Positions 9,368 through 17,690 of a stretch of 64,000 nucleotides of DNA are shown here, in pieces. This DNA comes from Planobispora longispora (GTDB lineage: Bacteria > Actinomycetota > Actinomycetes > Streptosporangiales > Streptosporangiaceae), in contig NZ_BOOH01000016.1 in assembly GCF_016863135.1 (NCBI RefSeq), positions 124,001 to 188,000 of the forward strand. The letters are read 5' to 3'. The position numbers were made by a program, and so were the translations under genes. Within the stretch, counting starts at the first letter, position 1. Each line of letters opens with the position of its first letter. A model generated the notes under the pieces. The model was not told the DNA's origin and ran no database searches. It saw only the letters and a list, made by a program, of their open reading frames with translations.

Positions 9368-9425
9368 CGGCCCGGTGGCGCTATGCGGGTCTCGCGCGGT
9401 CCGGTGGTGCTATGCGGGTCTCGCG
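9368..9425. repeat. 29-bp tandem duplication
   Basis: Two adjacent 29-base copies (9368-9396 and 9397-9425) differing at two positions, sharing the core ctatgcgggtctcgcg. They lie just past the stop of the LCP gene (9448, minus strand), in the 282-base gap 9166-9447. The rest of that gap contains no gene I can support; it should hold the promoter of the CooC-like gene's neighbourhood on its right-hand side. Confidence 0.85.
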
Positions 9426-9447
9426 CGGCCAGGCGGCGGGGAGACGG

Positions 9448-10947
9448 TCAGGGGCAGACCTCGTCGAGGGCGACGGATTCCTGGGGGGAGGCCGAGACCG
9501 GCGCCGAGGCCGTGGGCGAGGTCGTGTCCGTGGTCGACGGCGGGGTCGTGTCCCCGGCGGGGGTCTCGGGCGCGGAGGACGGCGCGGCCAGGGGCGCGGG
9601 CGTGGAGGTGGAGGCGGCCAGGGGCCTGCGGGTGGCGGCGGGCCGGTGCGCCGGCTTGCCCGCGGTCTTCTTCGCCAGGGCCGCGGTGACCTTCCGCTTG
9701 ATCAGGCTGTAGTCCGGATCGGCGGTGCTGATCAGCGGCGGGACGAACTGGAGGCTCTCGATCTTCGCGGCCTTCACCTTGTCCGCCAGGGAGACCAGCG
9801 CGGGGAGCAGCTCCCTCGGGATGTCGGTGGAGACCGCGTCCACCGCCGCGTCGGCCAGCCGCTCGAAGCTCCGCAGCACCGTCACCGGATCGGCCTGCTT
9901 GGCGACCGCGTTCATCAGGCACTTCTGGCGGCCCATCCGCACGTAGTCGTCGCTGAAGGTGCGGGACCTGCCGTACCAGAGCGCCTCCTCGCCCGAGAGC
10001 CTGCGCGTGCCCGCCGCGATCAGGCCCTCGTTGCGCCGGCCGTACACGATCGGGTCCCGGACGGTGATCCGCACCCCGCCCATCGCATCGATGATCCTGA
10101 CGAATCCCCTCATGTCGACCATCGCGTAGTAGGAGACGTCGAGTCCCAGGACGCCGCTGACCGTCTTCTTCAGCAGGGCGGGGCCGCGCTCTCCGTCGGC
10201 CACGCCCGGCGCCAGCTCGGGATGGTCCTCGGCGTACTGCCAGATCTCGTTGAGGAGCCCCGGCGTGTACGGAGACTCGCCGCCGAAGCCGAGGGGGAAG
10301 AGGTCGCGCGCCGGGCCGACCGGGAGCGGGACCCGCTGCAGGTTCCTGGGCAGGCCGAACAGCACGGTCGCGCCGGTGCGGGTGTCGACACTGGCCACCG
10401 TGAGGCTGTCGGTGCGCACGCCGTACCGGCTGGGCGCCGCGTCCGCGCCGATGAGCAGGATGTTGACCCGTTCGCGGCCCTTCCACGGATCCGCCGCCAC
10501 GGGGGTGGAGCTGGTGTCGAACACCGACGACACCACGCCCCGGGAGATGTAGGCGAGCCGGGCGGCGTAGGCCATCGGGGCGATCATCAGCACGCACAGC
10601 AGGCCGACGGCGGCGGCGGAGAGGTAGTCCGCGGCGCCGGTCAGCGGCCGGGGCCGGACGAGCTGGTAGGAGCGGATGACCACCGCCACGGTGGCGAGCG
10701 CGAACAGCAGCGCGCCCAGCCCGAAGACCCCGAGCCAGAGCGGCTGCACGGCCAGGGTGAGCAGGAGCGGTCGCGCGGTGAGCGCCGCGGTCACGCCCAC
10801 GGCGACCAGGGTCAGATAGGACGCCATCAGCACGGCGCCCGTCCGGTGACGGCCCGTCCGCAGGTGGGCCAGACCCCACAGCAGCGCGGAGCCGACGGTG
10901 AGCGCCAGGCCCGACCCGGTGCGCGGACGATTTCCGTTACCCGACAT
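9448..10947 (-). CDS. LytR-CpsA-Psr (LCP) family cell-wall glycopolymer transferase
   Basis: A 499-residue membrane protein. The N-terminal part has about four hydrophobic segments (about 15-150), more than the single anchor of most LCP proteins. The LCP catalytic domain follows (about 165-390): VNILLIGADA, the TDSLTVASVD Asp motif, FGLPRNLQRVP, MVDMRGFVRIIDAMGGV and SGEEALWYGRSR with its arginine. A Pro/Thr/Ser-rich tail (about 420-499) ends in DEVCP. LCP enzymes move lipid-linked polymers onto peptidoglycan at the outer membrane face. AAGGCG before the ATG serves as ribosome site. It is monocistronic. Confidence 0.9.
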   Translation of the reverse strand: MSGNGNRPRTGSGLALTVGSALLWGLAHLRTGRHRTGAVLMASYLTLVAVGVTAALTARPLLLTLAVQPLWLGVFGLGALLFALATVAVVIRSYQLVRPRPLTGAADYLSAAAVGLLCVLMIAPMAYAARLAYISRGVVSSVFDTSSTPVAADPWKGRERVNILLIGADAAPSRYGVRTDSLTVASVDTRTGATVLFGLPRNLQRVPLPVGPARDLFPLGFGGESPYTPGLLNEIWQYAEDHPELAPGVADGERGPALLKKTVSGVLGLDVSYYAMVDMRGFVRIIDAMGGVRITVRDPIVYGRRNEGLIAAGTRRLSGEEALWYGRSRTFSDDYVRMGRQKCLMNAVAKQADPVTVLRSFERLADAAVDAVSTDIPRELLPALVSLADKVKAAKIESLQFVPPLISTADPDYSLIKRKVTAALAKKTAGKPAHRPAATRRPLAASTSTPAPLAAPSSAPETPAGDTTPPSTTDTTSPTASAPVSASPQESVALDEVCP

Positions 10948-11020
10948 TCGCCTTACATCTCTCGCGGAACCTCAACTGTCACAGGTTAGTAACGCATCGT
11001 GGATGGCCGGACCGTGGCAC

Positions 11021-11047
11021 GACGTGATGTGCCGTACAAATCACGTC
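11021..11047. promoter_or_regulatory. 8-bp inverted repeat between the LCP gene and the reductase gene
   Basis: gacgtgat at 11021-11028 and its exact complement at 11040-11047, separated by 11 bases. It lies after the stop of the 11079-12032 gene and before the LCP gene on the same strand. It could be a weak terminator or an operator of the LCP promoter. There is no T-run to decide for termination. Confidence 0.45.
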
Positions 11048-11078
11048 AAGATTGGCCGAACTCAGGTTCCTCGCGGGC

Positions 11079-12032
11079 TCACCAGGCGGCGGCCCCGGCG
11101 AAGGACGTCGCGTCCGGCCGGTAGCCGAGCCTCTCCCGGGCCGCGGTGATGTCCAGCGTGCGCTCGACGGCCAGGTGACCGGCGGCGTAGCGGGTGAGGC
11201 GGGGCGGGTCCGCGCGCCCGAACAGCCGGAAGGCCGTCTCGGCGGCGACGGCGAGAGGTTCCACCAATCTCAGCGGCAGGTAGTACGGCTCGGCGCGGAT
11301 GCCCCGTTCCCGGAGGATCGCGCGCAGGGCGTCGTCCAGGACGACGGGCTCGGCGTCGGTGACGTTGAAGACACCGCCGACGGCTCCCCGTCCCGTCCGG
11401 TGATCGGCGGGCGCGGCGGCCAGCAGGCAGGCCCGGACCAGGTTGCCGACGGAGGTCAGGCTGACGCGCTGCCTCCCGTCGCCGACCGCGAGCAGCCTCC
11501 GGCCCCGGACCGCGCCGAGGACCCGGGGGAGCAGGGTGGTGTCCCCGGGCCCGTAGACGGCGTGCGGCCGCAGGACGACCGTCCGGTCCGGCGCCGCCCG
11601 CATCGCGGCCCGCTCCGCGGCGGCCTTGGACGCGCCGTAGGCGTTGACGTACCGGGCGACCGGCGCCTCGTCCTCGCGCGCCATCACGGTCGGCCGGAAC
11701 GGGTCGTAGACGCTGGCCGTGCTCACGTGCACGAACCGCGCACCGGGAAAGGCCGCCGCCGCGTTCGCGGTCCCGGTCACGTTGGCCGCCCAGATCTCCC
11801 GGGCGGGCCCCCAGTCGGTGACGCTCCCCGCGCAGTGGATCACCGCGTCCACCTCCGGCGGTTCCGGCCGCTCACCGAGCAGGTCCCACGTCCGGTACGG
11901 CGCGCCGCCGACGTGCCCGGCCTCCACCGACGCCCGCCTGCCGAAGGCGTGCACCTCCCACCCCTCAGCCCGGGCGGCCCGGCACACCGCCCCGCCCACG
12001 AACCCCGAGGCCCCCGTCACCGCGATCCTCAC
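11079..12032 (-). CDS. NAD(P)-dependent epimerase/3-beta-HSD-type reductase (OleD-like)
   Basis: A 317-residue extended short-chain dehydrogenase. The Rossmann motif TGASGFVGGAV is at the N-terminus and the catalytic Tyr/Lys lie in YVNAYGASKAAAER, with the usual upstream serine in VHVSTASVYD. A GTG at 12032 with AAGGAG 7 bases before it sets the start; an ATG 18 codons upstream lacks a ribosome site. The protein resembles the 3-beta-hydroxysteroid-dehydrogenase-like branch that includes OleD, which reduces the 2-alkyl-3-oxoacid made by OleA. It is last in the minus-strand operon, 196 bases after the ligase gene. A sugar or sterol substrate remains possible. Confidence 0.85.
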   Translation of the reverse strand: MRIAVTGASGFVGGAVCRAARAEGWEVHAFGRRASVEAGHVGGAPYRTWDLLGERPEPPEVDAVIHCAGSVTDWGPAREIWAANVTGTANAAAAFPGARFVHVSTASVYDPFRPTVMAREDEAPVARYVNAYGASKAAAERAAMRAAPDRTVVLRPHAVYGPGDTTLLPRVLGAVRGRRLLAVGDGRQRVSLTSVGNLVRACLLAAAPADHRTGRGAVGGVFNVTDAEPVVLDDALRAILRERGIRAEPYYLPLRLVEPLAVAAETAFRLFGRADPPRLTRYAAGHLAVERTLDITAARERLGYRPDATSFAGAAAW

Positions 12033-12228
12033 CCCGTGCTCCTTCCACCCCTCGGTGACCTCCCCCGCGTCCCTCCACCTCGACACCCGCCCCGTCCCGC
12101 GCGCTTATCCGGAAGCGCCGGACCGGTGAGGAGAGGCCCCGCTCTCGGCGACGCCCCAGCCCTCATTCCGCCCTGCGGGTTGTTCGAGAGCGCCGGGGCG
12201 GTGGGGAGGGGTACGGCGGTTCCGGCGC

Positions 12229-13773
12229 TCATGCACGGCGGGCGACCAGGGCGCGGAGGGCGGCCCGGTCGAGTTTGTCGGCCCGGCCGGAGCGCGGGAA
12301 GGCGTCCAGGGGGACGATGCGGTCGGGGAGCGCGTCGGCGTCCACGAGGTCGGGGAGCGCCTTGCGCAGGAGCGTCTCGTCGTATCCCGCCGCCGGGACG
12401 ACGGCGAGCACGACCTCCTCGTCCCCGGTCACGGCGTCGGCCAGGCCGACGATGGCCGCCTCGGCGACGCCGGGCAGCGCGGTGATCGCGGGCTCGTAGA
12501 GACCCGGGTAGATGTTGAACCCGTCGCGCAGGATCATGTCCTTCTTCCGGCCGAGCAGGATCAGCCGGCCGTCCTCGATACGGACCAGGTCGCCGGTGGC
12601 GACCTCGCGCAGCGGCTCCTCGCCGAGGTAGCCCCGGGCGAGGTGCGGCCCGGAGACGAACAGCTCGCCGTCGTCCGCCACCCGCACCCCCACCCCCGGC
12701 AGCGGCGCCCCGAGCAGGTCCCCCTCGGCGTACTTCTCGGCGTGGTCCAGTTTCTCCCGCGCCGAGGCGATCGAGATCGGCAGGGCCTCGGTCATCGCGT
12801 AGACCGACAGCACCTCCGGCCCGGCCTCGACCGCCCGGCGGAGCACCCCCGCGGGCGCGGGAGCCGAGCCGAGCAGCAGGTAGCGCAGGGTCGGGGGCAG
12901 GACGGGCGTCTCGCGGAGCAGCCGGTCCAGCCGTACCGGGACCGCGAACGTGTGCGTCGCCCGCCGCGCCGCCAGCTCCTCGACCAGGGGCCCGCCGCCC
13001 GGGAGCGACCAGGCGGCCCCGGCCATCAGCGCGGGCAGCCCGAGCATCAGCTGGTCGGTGTGGACGACGTCGCCCGGTCCGAGCGGGAACGCCTCCCGGA
13101 ACAGCTCCAACCCCGCAGCGAGGGATCCGCGGGTGTGCACGACCCCGCGCGGGCTGGCCGTGGTCCCGGAGGTGAAGATCGCCGCAGCAGGTTGATCTAC
13201 CCGGTGGGGAGCGGGGGCGCCCCGGCCGTCCGCCGTCTTGAGCGCCGAGGCCAGGCGGAGCGCGCCGCGGGGGACGCCGGGCAGCCAGGGGCCGGTGTAG
13301 AGGTGGCGGACCGGGTGGCCGGGCACGGGGTCGCGCAGGTCGGGCAGGAGCAGGCCGCGGCGGCGGGCCAGGCCCTTCAGGGGACCGCTCAGGGTGTGCA
13401 GGAGCGACTCCGTGACCACCCATTTCGGCCGGGTCGCCGCCATCCGCGCGGCCAGCACCCCGGGGGCCAGACCGGGGTCGGCGAGTACGAGCATCCCGCC
13501 CGCCGCGACCGCGCCCAGGGCGGTCACGACCGCGTCCACGCCGGGCCGTACCGCGAACAGCACGCCGTCCCCCGGCCGGAGCGCACTGTCGTGCCCGTGT
13601 CCCGCACGGTCACCGGCGCCGGCGCCGTCCGGGGCGGCCAGCGCGGCGCGGACGGCGTCCACCCGGCGGGCCAGCTCCCCGTAGGTCAGCTCGCGGCCCC
13701 GGCCGTCGATGATCGCGGTCCGGTACGGCTCCCGCCCGGCGGTCGCGATGATCCCGGTGATGATGTCGTTCAT
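12229..13773 (-). CDS. class I adenylate-forming enzyme (acyl-AMP ligase, OleC-like)
   Basis: About 514 residues of the ANL superfamily. The P-loop is IFTSGTTASPRGVVHTRG, the A5 motif VYAMTEALPIS, the A7 motif TGDLVRIEDGRLILLGRKKD, and the hinge and catalytic lysine are near the C-terminus (FPRSGRADKLDR). The TEALP motif recalls the YGATEALP signature of OleC-type beta-lactone synthetases, while the GRKKDMILRDGFNIYPG hinge is more like an ordinary fatty acyl ligase. It could therefore make a beta-lactone, an acyl-AMP or an acyl-CoA. Start uncertain: ATG 13773 (used here) or GTG 13791, neither with a clear ribosome site. Sixty-odd bases follow the P450 gene. Confidence 0.85.
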   Translation of the reverse strand: MNDIITGIIATAGREPYRTAIIDGRGRELTYGELARRVDAVRAALAAPDGAGAGDRAGHGHDSALRPGDGVLFAVRPGVDAVVTALGAVAAGGMLVLADPGLAPGVLAARMAATRPKWVVTESLLHTLSGPLKGLARRRGLLLPDLRDPVPGHPVRHLYTGPWLPGVPRGALRLASALKTADGRGAPAPHRVDQPAAAIFTSGTTASPRGVVHTRGSLAAGLELFREAFPLGPGDVVHTDQLMLGLPALMAGAAWSLPGGGPLVEELAARRATHTFAVPVRLDRLLRETPVLPPTLRYLLLGSAPAPAGVLRRAVEAGPEVLSVYAMTEALPISIASAREKLDHAEKYAEGDLLGAPLPGVGVRVADDGELFVSGPHLARGYLGEEPLREVATGDLVRIEDGRLILLGRKKDMILRDGFNIYPGLYEPAITALPGVAEAAIVGLADAVTGDEEVVLAVVPAAGYDETLLRKALPDLVDADALPDRIVPLDAFPRSGRADKLDRAALRALVARRA

Positions 13774-13852
13774 GGGGGGAGTCCAGTTCACGGGGGGTGG
13801 AAGTCGGGGTGGAGGACGGGAGCAGGGAGGTGGTGAAGCGGTGTTCCGGCGG

Positions 13853-15109
13853 TCAGGAGGCGGTGATCCACAGGTGCTCGTAGGTGGGGATGAGGACTCC
13901 CCGGGCCGCGCGGCGCCGTACGACGCGGACGCGATGGGACAGCACCGTCGAGGCCACCGCCCGGATCTCGGCCAGCGCCAGGGGATAGCCGATGCAGAAG
14001 TGCGGGCCCGCGCCGAACCAGAGGTGGCGCAGCTCCGGGGGGTGGGGCCGGGACGGGTCGAAGGGGCCGTGGGCGCGGGCGCAGTTGTGGGTGGCGATCA
14101 GCACCCGGTCACCCGGACGCACCGCCACGCCGGTGTCCCCCCTGCCGGCGACGGGGCCGATCTCACCGTTCCCCCCGATCAGCGCGGGGGCCGCCACCGA
14201 GCGCAGCATGACCGGTGTCGGGGTGGTGACCCGCATGGCCTCGTCGATCACCCGGTCCAGCCGGTCCGGCCCGTCCACGGTCGTACCGTGGTCGCAGATG
14301 AGAGCGATCAGCCGGGGGACGAAGGTGGCGACGGTCTCGGTCCCGGTCAGGAAGAAGGCCCCGGCCGCCCCCCTCGCCTCGGCCGCCGACAGGCCCTGGG
14401 CCCGCATCCTGCCCATGATCGTGGACTCGTCCCCGGCCTCGTAGGCGGCCTGGGCGATGTCCCCGATCCGGTCGAGCACCCGGCGGGCGATCACAACCTG
14501 GCGGTCGGAGAGCCGCCGGGACCGCAGCGAGACCATCGAGACGACCCGCTCCCCCTCGGCGAACAGCTCCCTGGCCCGCGCCTCCGGCACCTCTCCCAGC
14601 CCGATCGTCCGGCAGATCACCGCCCCGGCCATCACCCGCATGGTGTCCACCAGATCGACGGTCTCTCCACGGGCCAGCCGGGCGTCCAGCGCCTCCAGCG
14701 GCTCGCGCAGCACGTCCGCCACCAGGCCGGAGACGTAGGCCGGGGTGAACAGCGGCATCAGCTTCCTGCGCAGCGCCAGGTGGTCGGGGCCCTCCATGTT
14801 GAGCAGCACAGACGGTCCCAGCACCGGCGTCCACAGGTCTCCGGGCGAGCCGGGACCGTCCTTGCGGAACCGCTCGTCGGTCAGTACGGCCCGCGCCACC
14901 GCGGCGTCGTTCACCACCACGCCCAGTCCCGGCACCCGCACCACCGGCCCGAGCCGGCCCAGCAGGCGGATCAGCGGGTAGGCGAGAGGATGCGCGGCCA
15001 GGTAGAGCCGGGCCTCGTGGTCCAGCCGGGCCAGCGGGGAGAGCCCGGAGAGCCTGGAGAGCACGGAAGACGAAGGGGAGGACGGCGCGGCGGGCGGGGC
15101 GGAGCTCAT
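13853..15109 (-). CDS. cytochrome P450
   Basis: A 418-residue P450. The heme-binding loop is WFGAGPHFCIGYPLALAE with its ligand cysteine, the K-helix ExxR is DEAMRVTTPTP, and the I-helix is AFFLTGTETVATF, where Thr-Gly-Thr-Glu-Thr replaces the usual acidic-Asp pattern. An Ala/Pro/Ser-rich N-terminal extension of about 20 residues precedes the fold. It is soluble, as usual for bacterial P450s, and needs a ferredoxin partner not present nearby. ATGA overlap with the glycosyltransferase gene shows translational coupling. It probably hydroxylates the lipid product of the operon; that role is inferred from context. Confidence 0.92.
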   Translation of the reverse strand: MSSAPPAAPSSPSSSVLSRLSGLSPLARLDHEARLYLAAHPLAYPLIRLLGRLGPVVRVPGLGVVVNDAAVARAVLTDERFRKDGPGSPGDLWTPVLGPSVLLNMEGPDHLALRRKLMPLFTPAYVSGLVADVLREPLEALDARLARGETVDLVDTMRVMAGAVICRTIGLGEVPEARARELFAEGERVVSMVSLRSRRLSDRQVVIARRVLDRIGDIAQAAYEAGDESTIMGRMRAQGLSAAEARGAAGAFFLTGTETVATFVPRLIALICDHGTTVDGPDRLDRVIDEAMRVTTPTPVMLRSVAAPALIGGNGEIGPVAGRGDTGVAVRPGDRVLIATHNCARAHGPFDPSRPHPPELRHLWFGAGPHFCIGYPLALAEIRAVASTVLSHRVRVVRRRAARGVLIPTYEHLWITAS

Positions 15110-15837
15110 CGCACGTCGACCACGTCGGGGCGGTAGCGGTGGTCGGCGTACCAGGCCAGCGTGCCCGCCAGGCCGTAGGCCCGCAGCCGCCGCACCGAGC
15201 CGTAGACGACCACGTCGCGGCGGGAGCCGTACGCCGAGGTGATCTTCCGGACCCGGTTGACCAGGGCGCGGTCCTCGTGGACCTCCTCGATCGCGGTCCT
15301 CGGGAAGCCCCCCGCGCGCTCGTAGAGGCCGGCGGTGATCGCGAGGGTGCAGCCGGGCATCATCACGTACGGCCCCTTGTAGAGCGGGTCCCGGTTGCCC
15401 GGCCTGAACCGGCCGAACGTCGCGGCCACCTGGACCACGAGCGGGATGAACCGCCGCTCCCAGAACTTCAGCGGGAACTCGTCGGTGCGGGGCCGCAGCC
15501 GTCCGCCGACCATCTCCAGCCCGTCGCCGAACGCGCGGCGGATGTTGCGCACCCAGTCGGGACGGGGCAGGCAGTCGGCGTCCGTCCTGGCGATGTGCGT
15601 CGCGCCGGCCGCGATGGCGTGGCGCACGCCGGTGTCGGAGGCGGCGCCGGTGCCCTTGCGGGGTTCGGAGATCACCTGCACCCCGTGCCGCCGGACGACC
15701 TCGGCGGTGTCGTCGGTGCTCGCGTTGTCCACCACGAGGAGTGTGAAGTCGCGGTCGTCCTGCGCCCGCAGCGCCCGCAGCGTCGCCTCGATGCTCCCGG
15801 CCTCGTTGTACGCCGGAATGATCACCCAGAGGTTCAT
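15106..15837 (-). CDS. family 2 glycosyltransferase
   Basis: A 243-residue GT-A fold enzyme. The nucleotide-sugar segment VIIPAYNEAGSIEATL, VVDNASTDDTAEVV, the DxD-type metal site ARTDADCLPRP and the acceptor segment FPRTAIEEVHEDRALVNRV are all visible. No membrane helices are present. An ATG at 15837 overlaps the stop of the condensing-enzyme gene by one base (GTG 15840 is the alternative). Its stop overlaps the P450 start, so the three genes are translationally coupled. It may glycosylate the operon's lipid product; a separate envelope role cannot be excluded. Confidence 0.88.
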   Translation of the reverse strand: MNLWVIIPAYNEAGSIEATLRALRAQDDRDFTLLVVDNASTDDTAEVVRRHGVQVISEPRKGTGAASDTGVRHAIAAGATHIARTDADCLPRPDWVRNIRRAFGDGLEMVGGRLRPRTDEFPLKFWERRFIPLVVQVAATFGRFRPGNRDPLYKGPYVMMPGCTLAITAGLYERAGGFPRTAIEEVHEDRALVNRVRKITSAYGSRRDVVVYGSVRRLRAYGLAGTLAWYADHRYRPDVVDVR

Positions 15838-16886
15838 CACATCTCCGCCAGCATCACGCCCATGCTGATCCCGCCGCCCAGGCCCAGCAGCGCCACCCGG
15901 TCACCGGCCTCCCAGCGGCCCAGGGAGAGCTGGAGCGGGAGCGTGGCCGAGGCGCAGTTGCCGTGCTCGGGCAGGCTGATCACGAGCTTGTCCTGGGGGA
16001 TGTCCAGGGTCCGGGCCAGGAAGTCCAGGTACGGCAGCGCCACCTGGTGCACCGCCACGACGGCGAAGTCGTCCCAGGTCAGGCCGGTGCGCTTGAGCGC
16101 GTTGAGGAAGATGTCGGGGCCGATCCGCTCGAAGGCCTCCTTCAGCCGCCGCCCGTCGCCCCGGAAGTAGGAGTACTCGGGGTCGCGCGGGTGCACGGAA
16201 CCGCCGCCCGGCAGGGTGCCGATCGCCCAGGCGGTGGAGTCGGCCGAGAAGTCGCGGTAGAAGATGCCGCGCTCGTCGTCGGCGGTGACCAGCACGGCGG
16301 CCCCGCTGTCCGACAGCGTGTACCCGGCGAAGGCGTCGACGAACTGCGCCCGGTCCCTGACCTGCCAGCGGATCGCCCGCGACGGGGTCTCGCCGGAGCA
16401 GACCAGGACCGTGCGGTGCGCGCCCGACAGGATCAGCGCCTCGGCGACCTGGATGCCGTTGAGCACGCTGTTGCAGGCGTTCTTGACGTCGAAGACCGGG
16501 CACGACAGGCCGAGCTTGGCCGCGACGATGTGCGCGGTGGCGGGCTCGACCATGTCCTGCGAGGCGGAGGCGAAGATCATCAGATCGGCGTCGGCGTACC
16601 CGGGTCCGCCGGCGCGGCTCCCATCGCTCCCACCGGGTCCGTCGGCGCGGCTCCCACCGGTCCCGCCGGTCCCGCCGGGGCCGGATGGGCCGAGCCTGCG
16701 GACGGCCTCGACCGCCAGGTCCGACGCCTGCTGGTCGTCGCGTGCCACGTGCCGCCGGCGGATCCCCGTCATCCGCTCGACGATCCCCCGGTGGGGGACG
16801 TATCCCTCGATCCGGTGCTCGACGTCCGCGCTGGTCAGCGTCCGCTCGGGCAGATACGTCGCGACGCCCGTGATACGGGCCTTCAT
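15837..16886 (-). CDS. 3-oxoacyl-ACP synthase III family protein (OleA-like condensing enzyme)
   Basis: A 349-residue thiolase-fold enzyme with the complete Cys-His-Asn triad of KAS III proteins: Cys138 in DVKNACNSVLNG, His280 in VAVHQVALPY and Asn310 in LPEHGNCASATLP. Glu114 (MVEPATAH) lies where OleA enzymes carry the glutamate that deprotonates the second acyl chain; this alignment is by eye. Residues 66-96 are an extra Gly/Ser/Pro low-complexity stretch in a surface region. The enzyme should condense two acyl thioesters. GAGGGGG precedes the ATG. It is the first gene of the operon. Confidence 0.88.
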   Translation of the reverse strand: MKARITGVATYLPERTLTSADVEHRIEGYVPHRGIVERMTGIRRRHVARDDQQASDLAVEAVRRLGPSGPGGTGGTGGSRADGPGGSDGSRAGGPGYADADLMIFASASQDMVEPATAHIVAAKLGLSCPVFDVKNACNSVLNGIQVAEALILSGAHRTVLVCSGETPSRAIRWQVRDRAQFVDAFAGYTLSDSGAAVLVTADDERGIFYRDFSADSTAWAIGTLPGGGSVHPRDPEYSYFRGDGRRLKEAFERIGPDIFLNALKRTGLTWDDFAVVAVHQVALPYLDFLARTLDIPQDKLVISLPEHGNCASATLPLQLSLGRWEAGDRVALLGLGGGISMGVMLAEM

Positions 16887-17178
16887 CGCGCCCCCTCGAT
16901 GTGTCCGGCTACGACCGGAGCGGTCTTCTCATGTTCGCGCAATGTACCCAAAGGGATGACGTTTGTCCTAGTTGGAGAAGAGTGAAGATTTCGGGCCCGT
17001 GGCTCACGGTGTCTCAGGTTCCGGGATCCATCTGTCGGGCTGCCCGGGCTCGCGGCGCCGGAGTGCGCGCGTCAACAACGGCGGGAGGCCGGGAGTCACG
17101 GCCCCGGAGCCCGGGATTCACGGCCCCGGAACCCGGCGCGGAACGAATGGTCGATGGCGCGGACAGTCGGCTTGATAC

Positions 17179-17192
17179 GATACTCATTATCA
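17179..17192. promoter_or_regulatory. GATA-N5-TATC palindrome, Fur/Zur-box-like
   Basis: gatactcattatca is close to the 7-1-7 palindrome core TGATAATCATTATCA bound by Fur-family regulators, with a mismatch in the left arm. It lies directly before the ArsR operator. It may alternatively be just the AT-rich promoter core of the ArsR gene. Confidence 0.35.
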
Positions 17193-17194
17193 TT

Positions 17195-17208
17195 TGAGCA
17201 TCTGTTCA
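17195..17208. promoter_or_regulatory. SmtB/ArsR-type operator
   Basis: tgagca-tc-tgttca is an inverted repeat with one mismatch. It matches the TGAACA-N2-TGTTCA core of the 12-2-12 operators bound by metal-sensing ArsR/SmtB proteins. It overlaps the AGGAG ribosome site (17208-17212) of the gene at 17219, so a bound repressor would block both transcription and access to the start. Confidence 0.6.
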
Positions 17209-17218
17209 GGAGTTGAAC

Positions 17219-17587
17219 ATGGAAGCCGTCGCCCGCCTGGACGCCTGCACGACCACGGAGCCGGACGAGGCACGTGTGGCGGCGACGCGGGACCGGCTGG
17301 TCACCCCCGAGGAGGCGGCCCGCCTGGCCGAGCTGTTCCGGCTGCTCGGCGATCCCACCCGAGCCCAGCTCCTGTACGCCCTGCTCGAAGCGGGCGAGCT
17401 GTGCGTCTGCGACCTCACCGAGACGGTCGACGTCAGCGACACCGCCGTGTCCCACGCGCTGCGGCTGCTGCGGACCGCGGGCATCGTGGCCAGCCGCCGG
17501 TCCGGCCGGATGATCTACTACCGTCTCGCCGACGCCCACGTCCGCATGCTCCTCGACCTCAGCCGCGAGCACCTGCGCCACGGCTGA
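17219..17587 (+). CDS. ArsR/SmtB-family metal-sensing repressor
   Basis: A 122-residue winged-helix repressor (recognition helix SDTAVSHALRLLRTAG). Two metal sites can be read. The alpha-5 site is Asp105, His107, His118 and His121 (DAHVRM...REHLRH), exactly the D-x-H-x10-H-x2-H spacing of the zinc/cobalt sensor CzrA. The alpha-3 site is Cys62 and Cys64 (GELCVCDL) plus Cys10 near the N-terminus, as in CadC-like cadmium/lead sensors. ATG 17219 has AGGAG six bases upstream; a TTG at 17213 is too close to it. It probably autorepresses at 17195-17208. No metal transporter is adjacent, so its wider target is unknown. Confidence 0.92.
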   Translation: MEAVARLDACTTTEPDEARVAATRDRLVTPEEAARLAELFRLLGDPTRAQLLYALLEAGELCVCDLTETVDVSDTAVSHALRLLRTAGIVASRRSGRMIYYRLADAHVRMLLDLSREHLRHG

Positions 17588-17690
17588 GGAGGGGCTGCGA
17601 AAAAATCGTGGAAGTCGCTGTAACCATCCGGCCGGAACGCCCCTCTTATCTGACGAACCGGCACGAACGAAAAGGACGAGGGAAACCCCG

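Larger units (their letters stand above)
16887..17218. other. 332-bp intergenic region with divergent promoters
   Basis: It separates the condensing-enzyme operon (minus) from the ArsR gene (plus). The left third should hold the operon promoter. The middle contains a 22-base tandem duplication (17095-17116 and 17117-17138, sharing tcacggccccgga). The right end holds the metal-regulator operator described separately. No gene is apparent. Confidence 0.6.
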
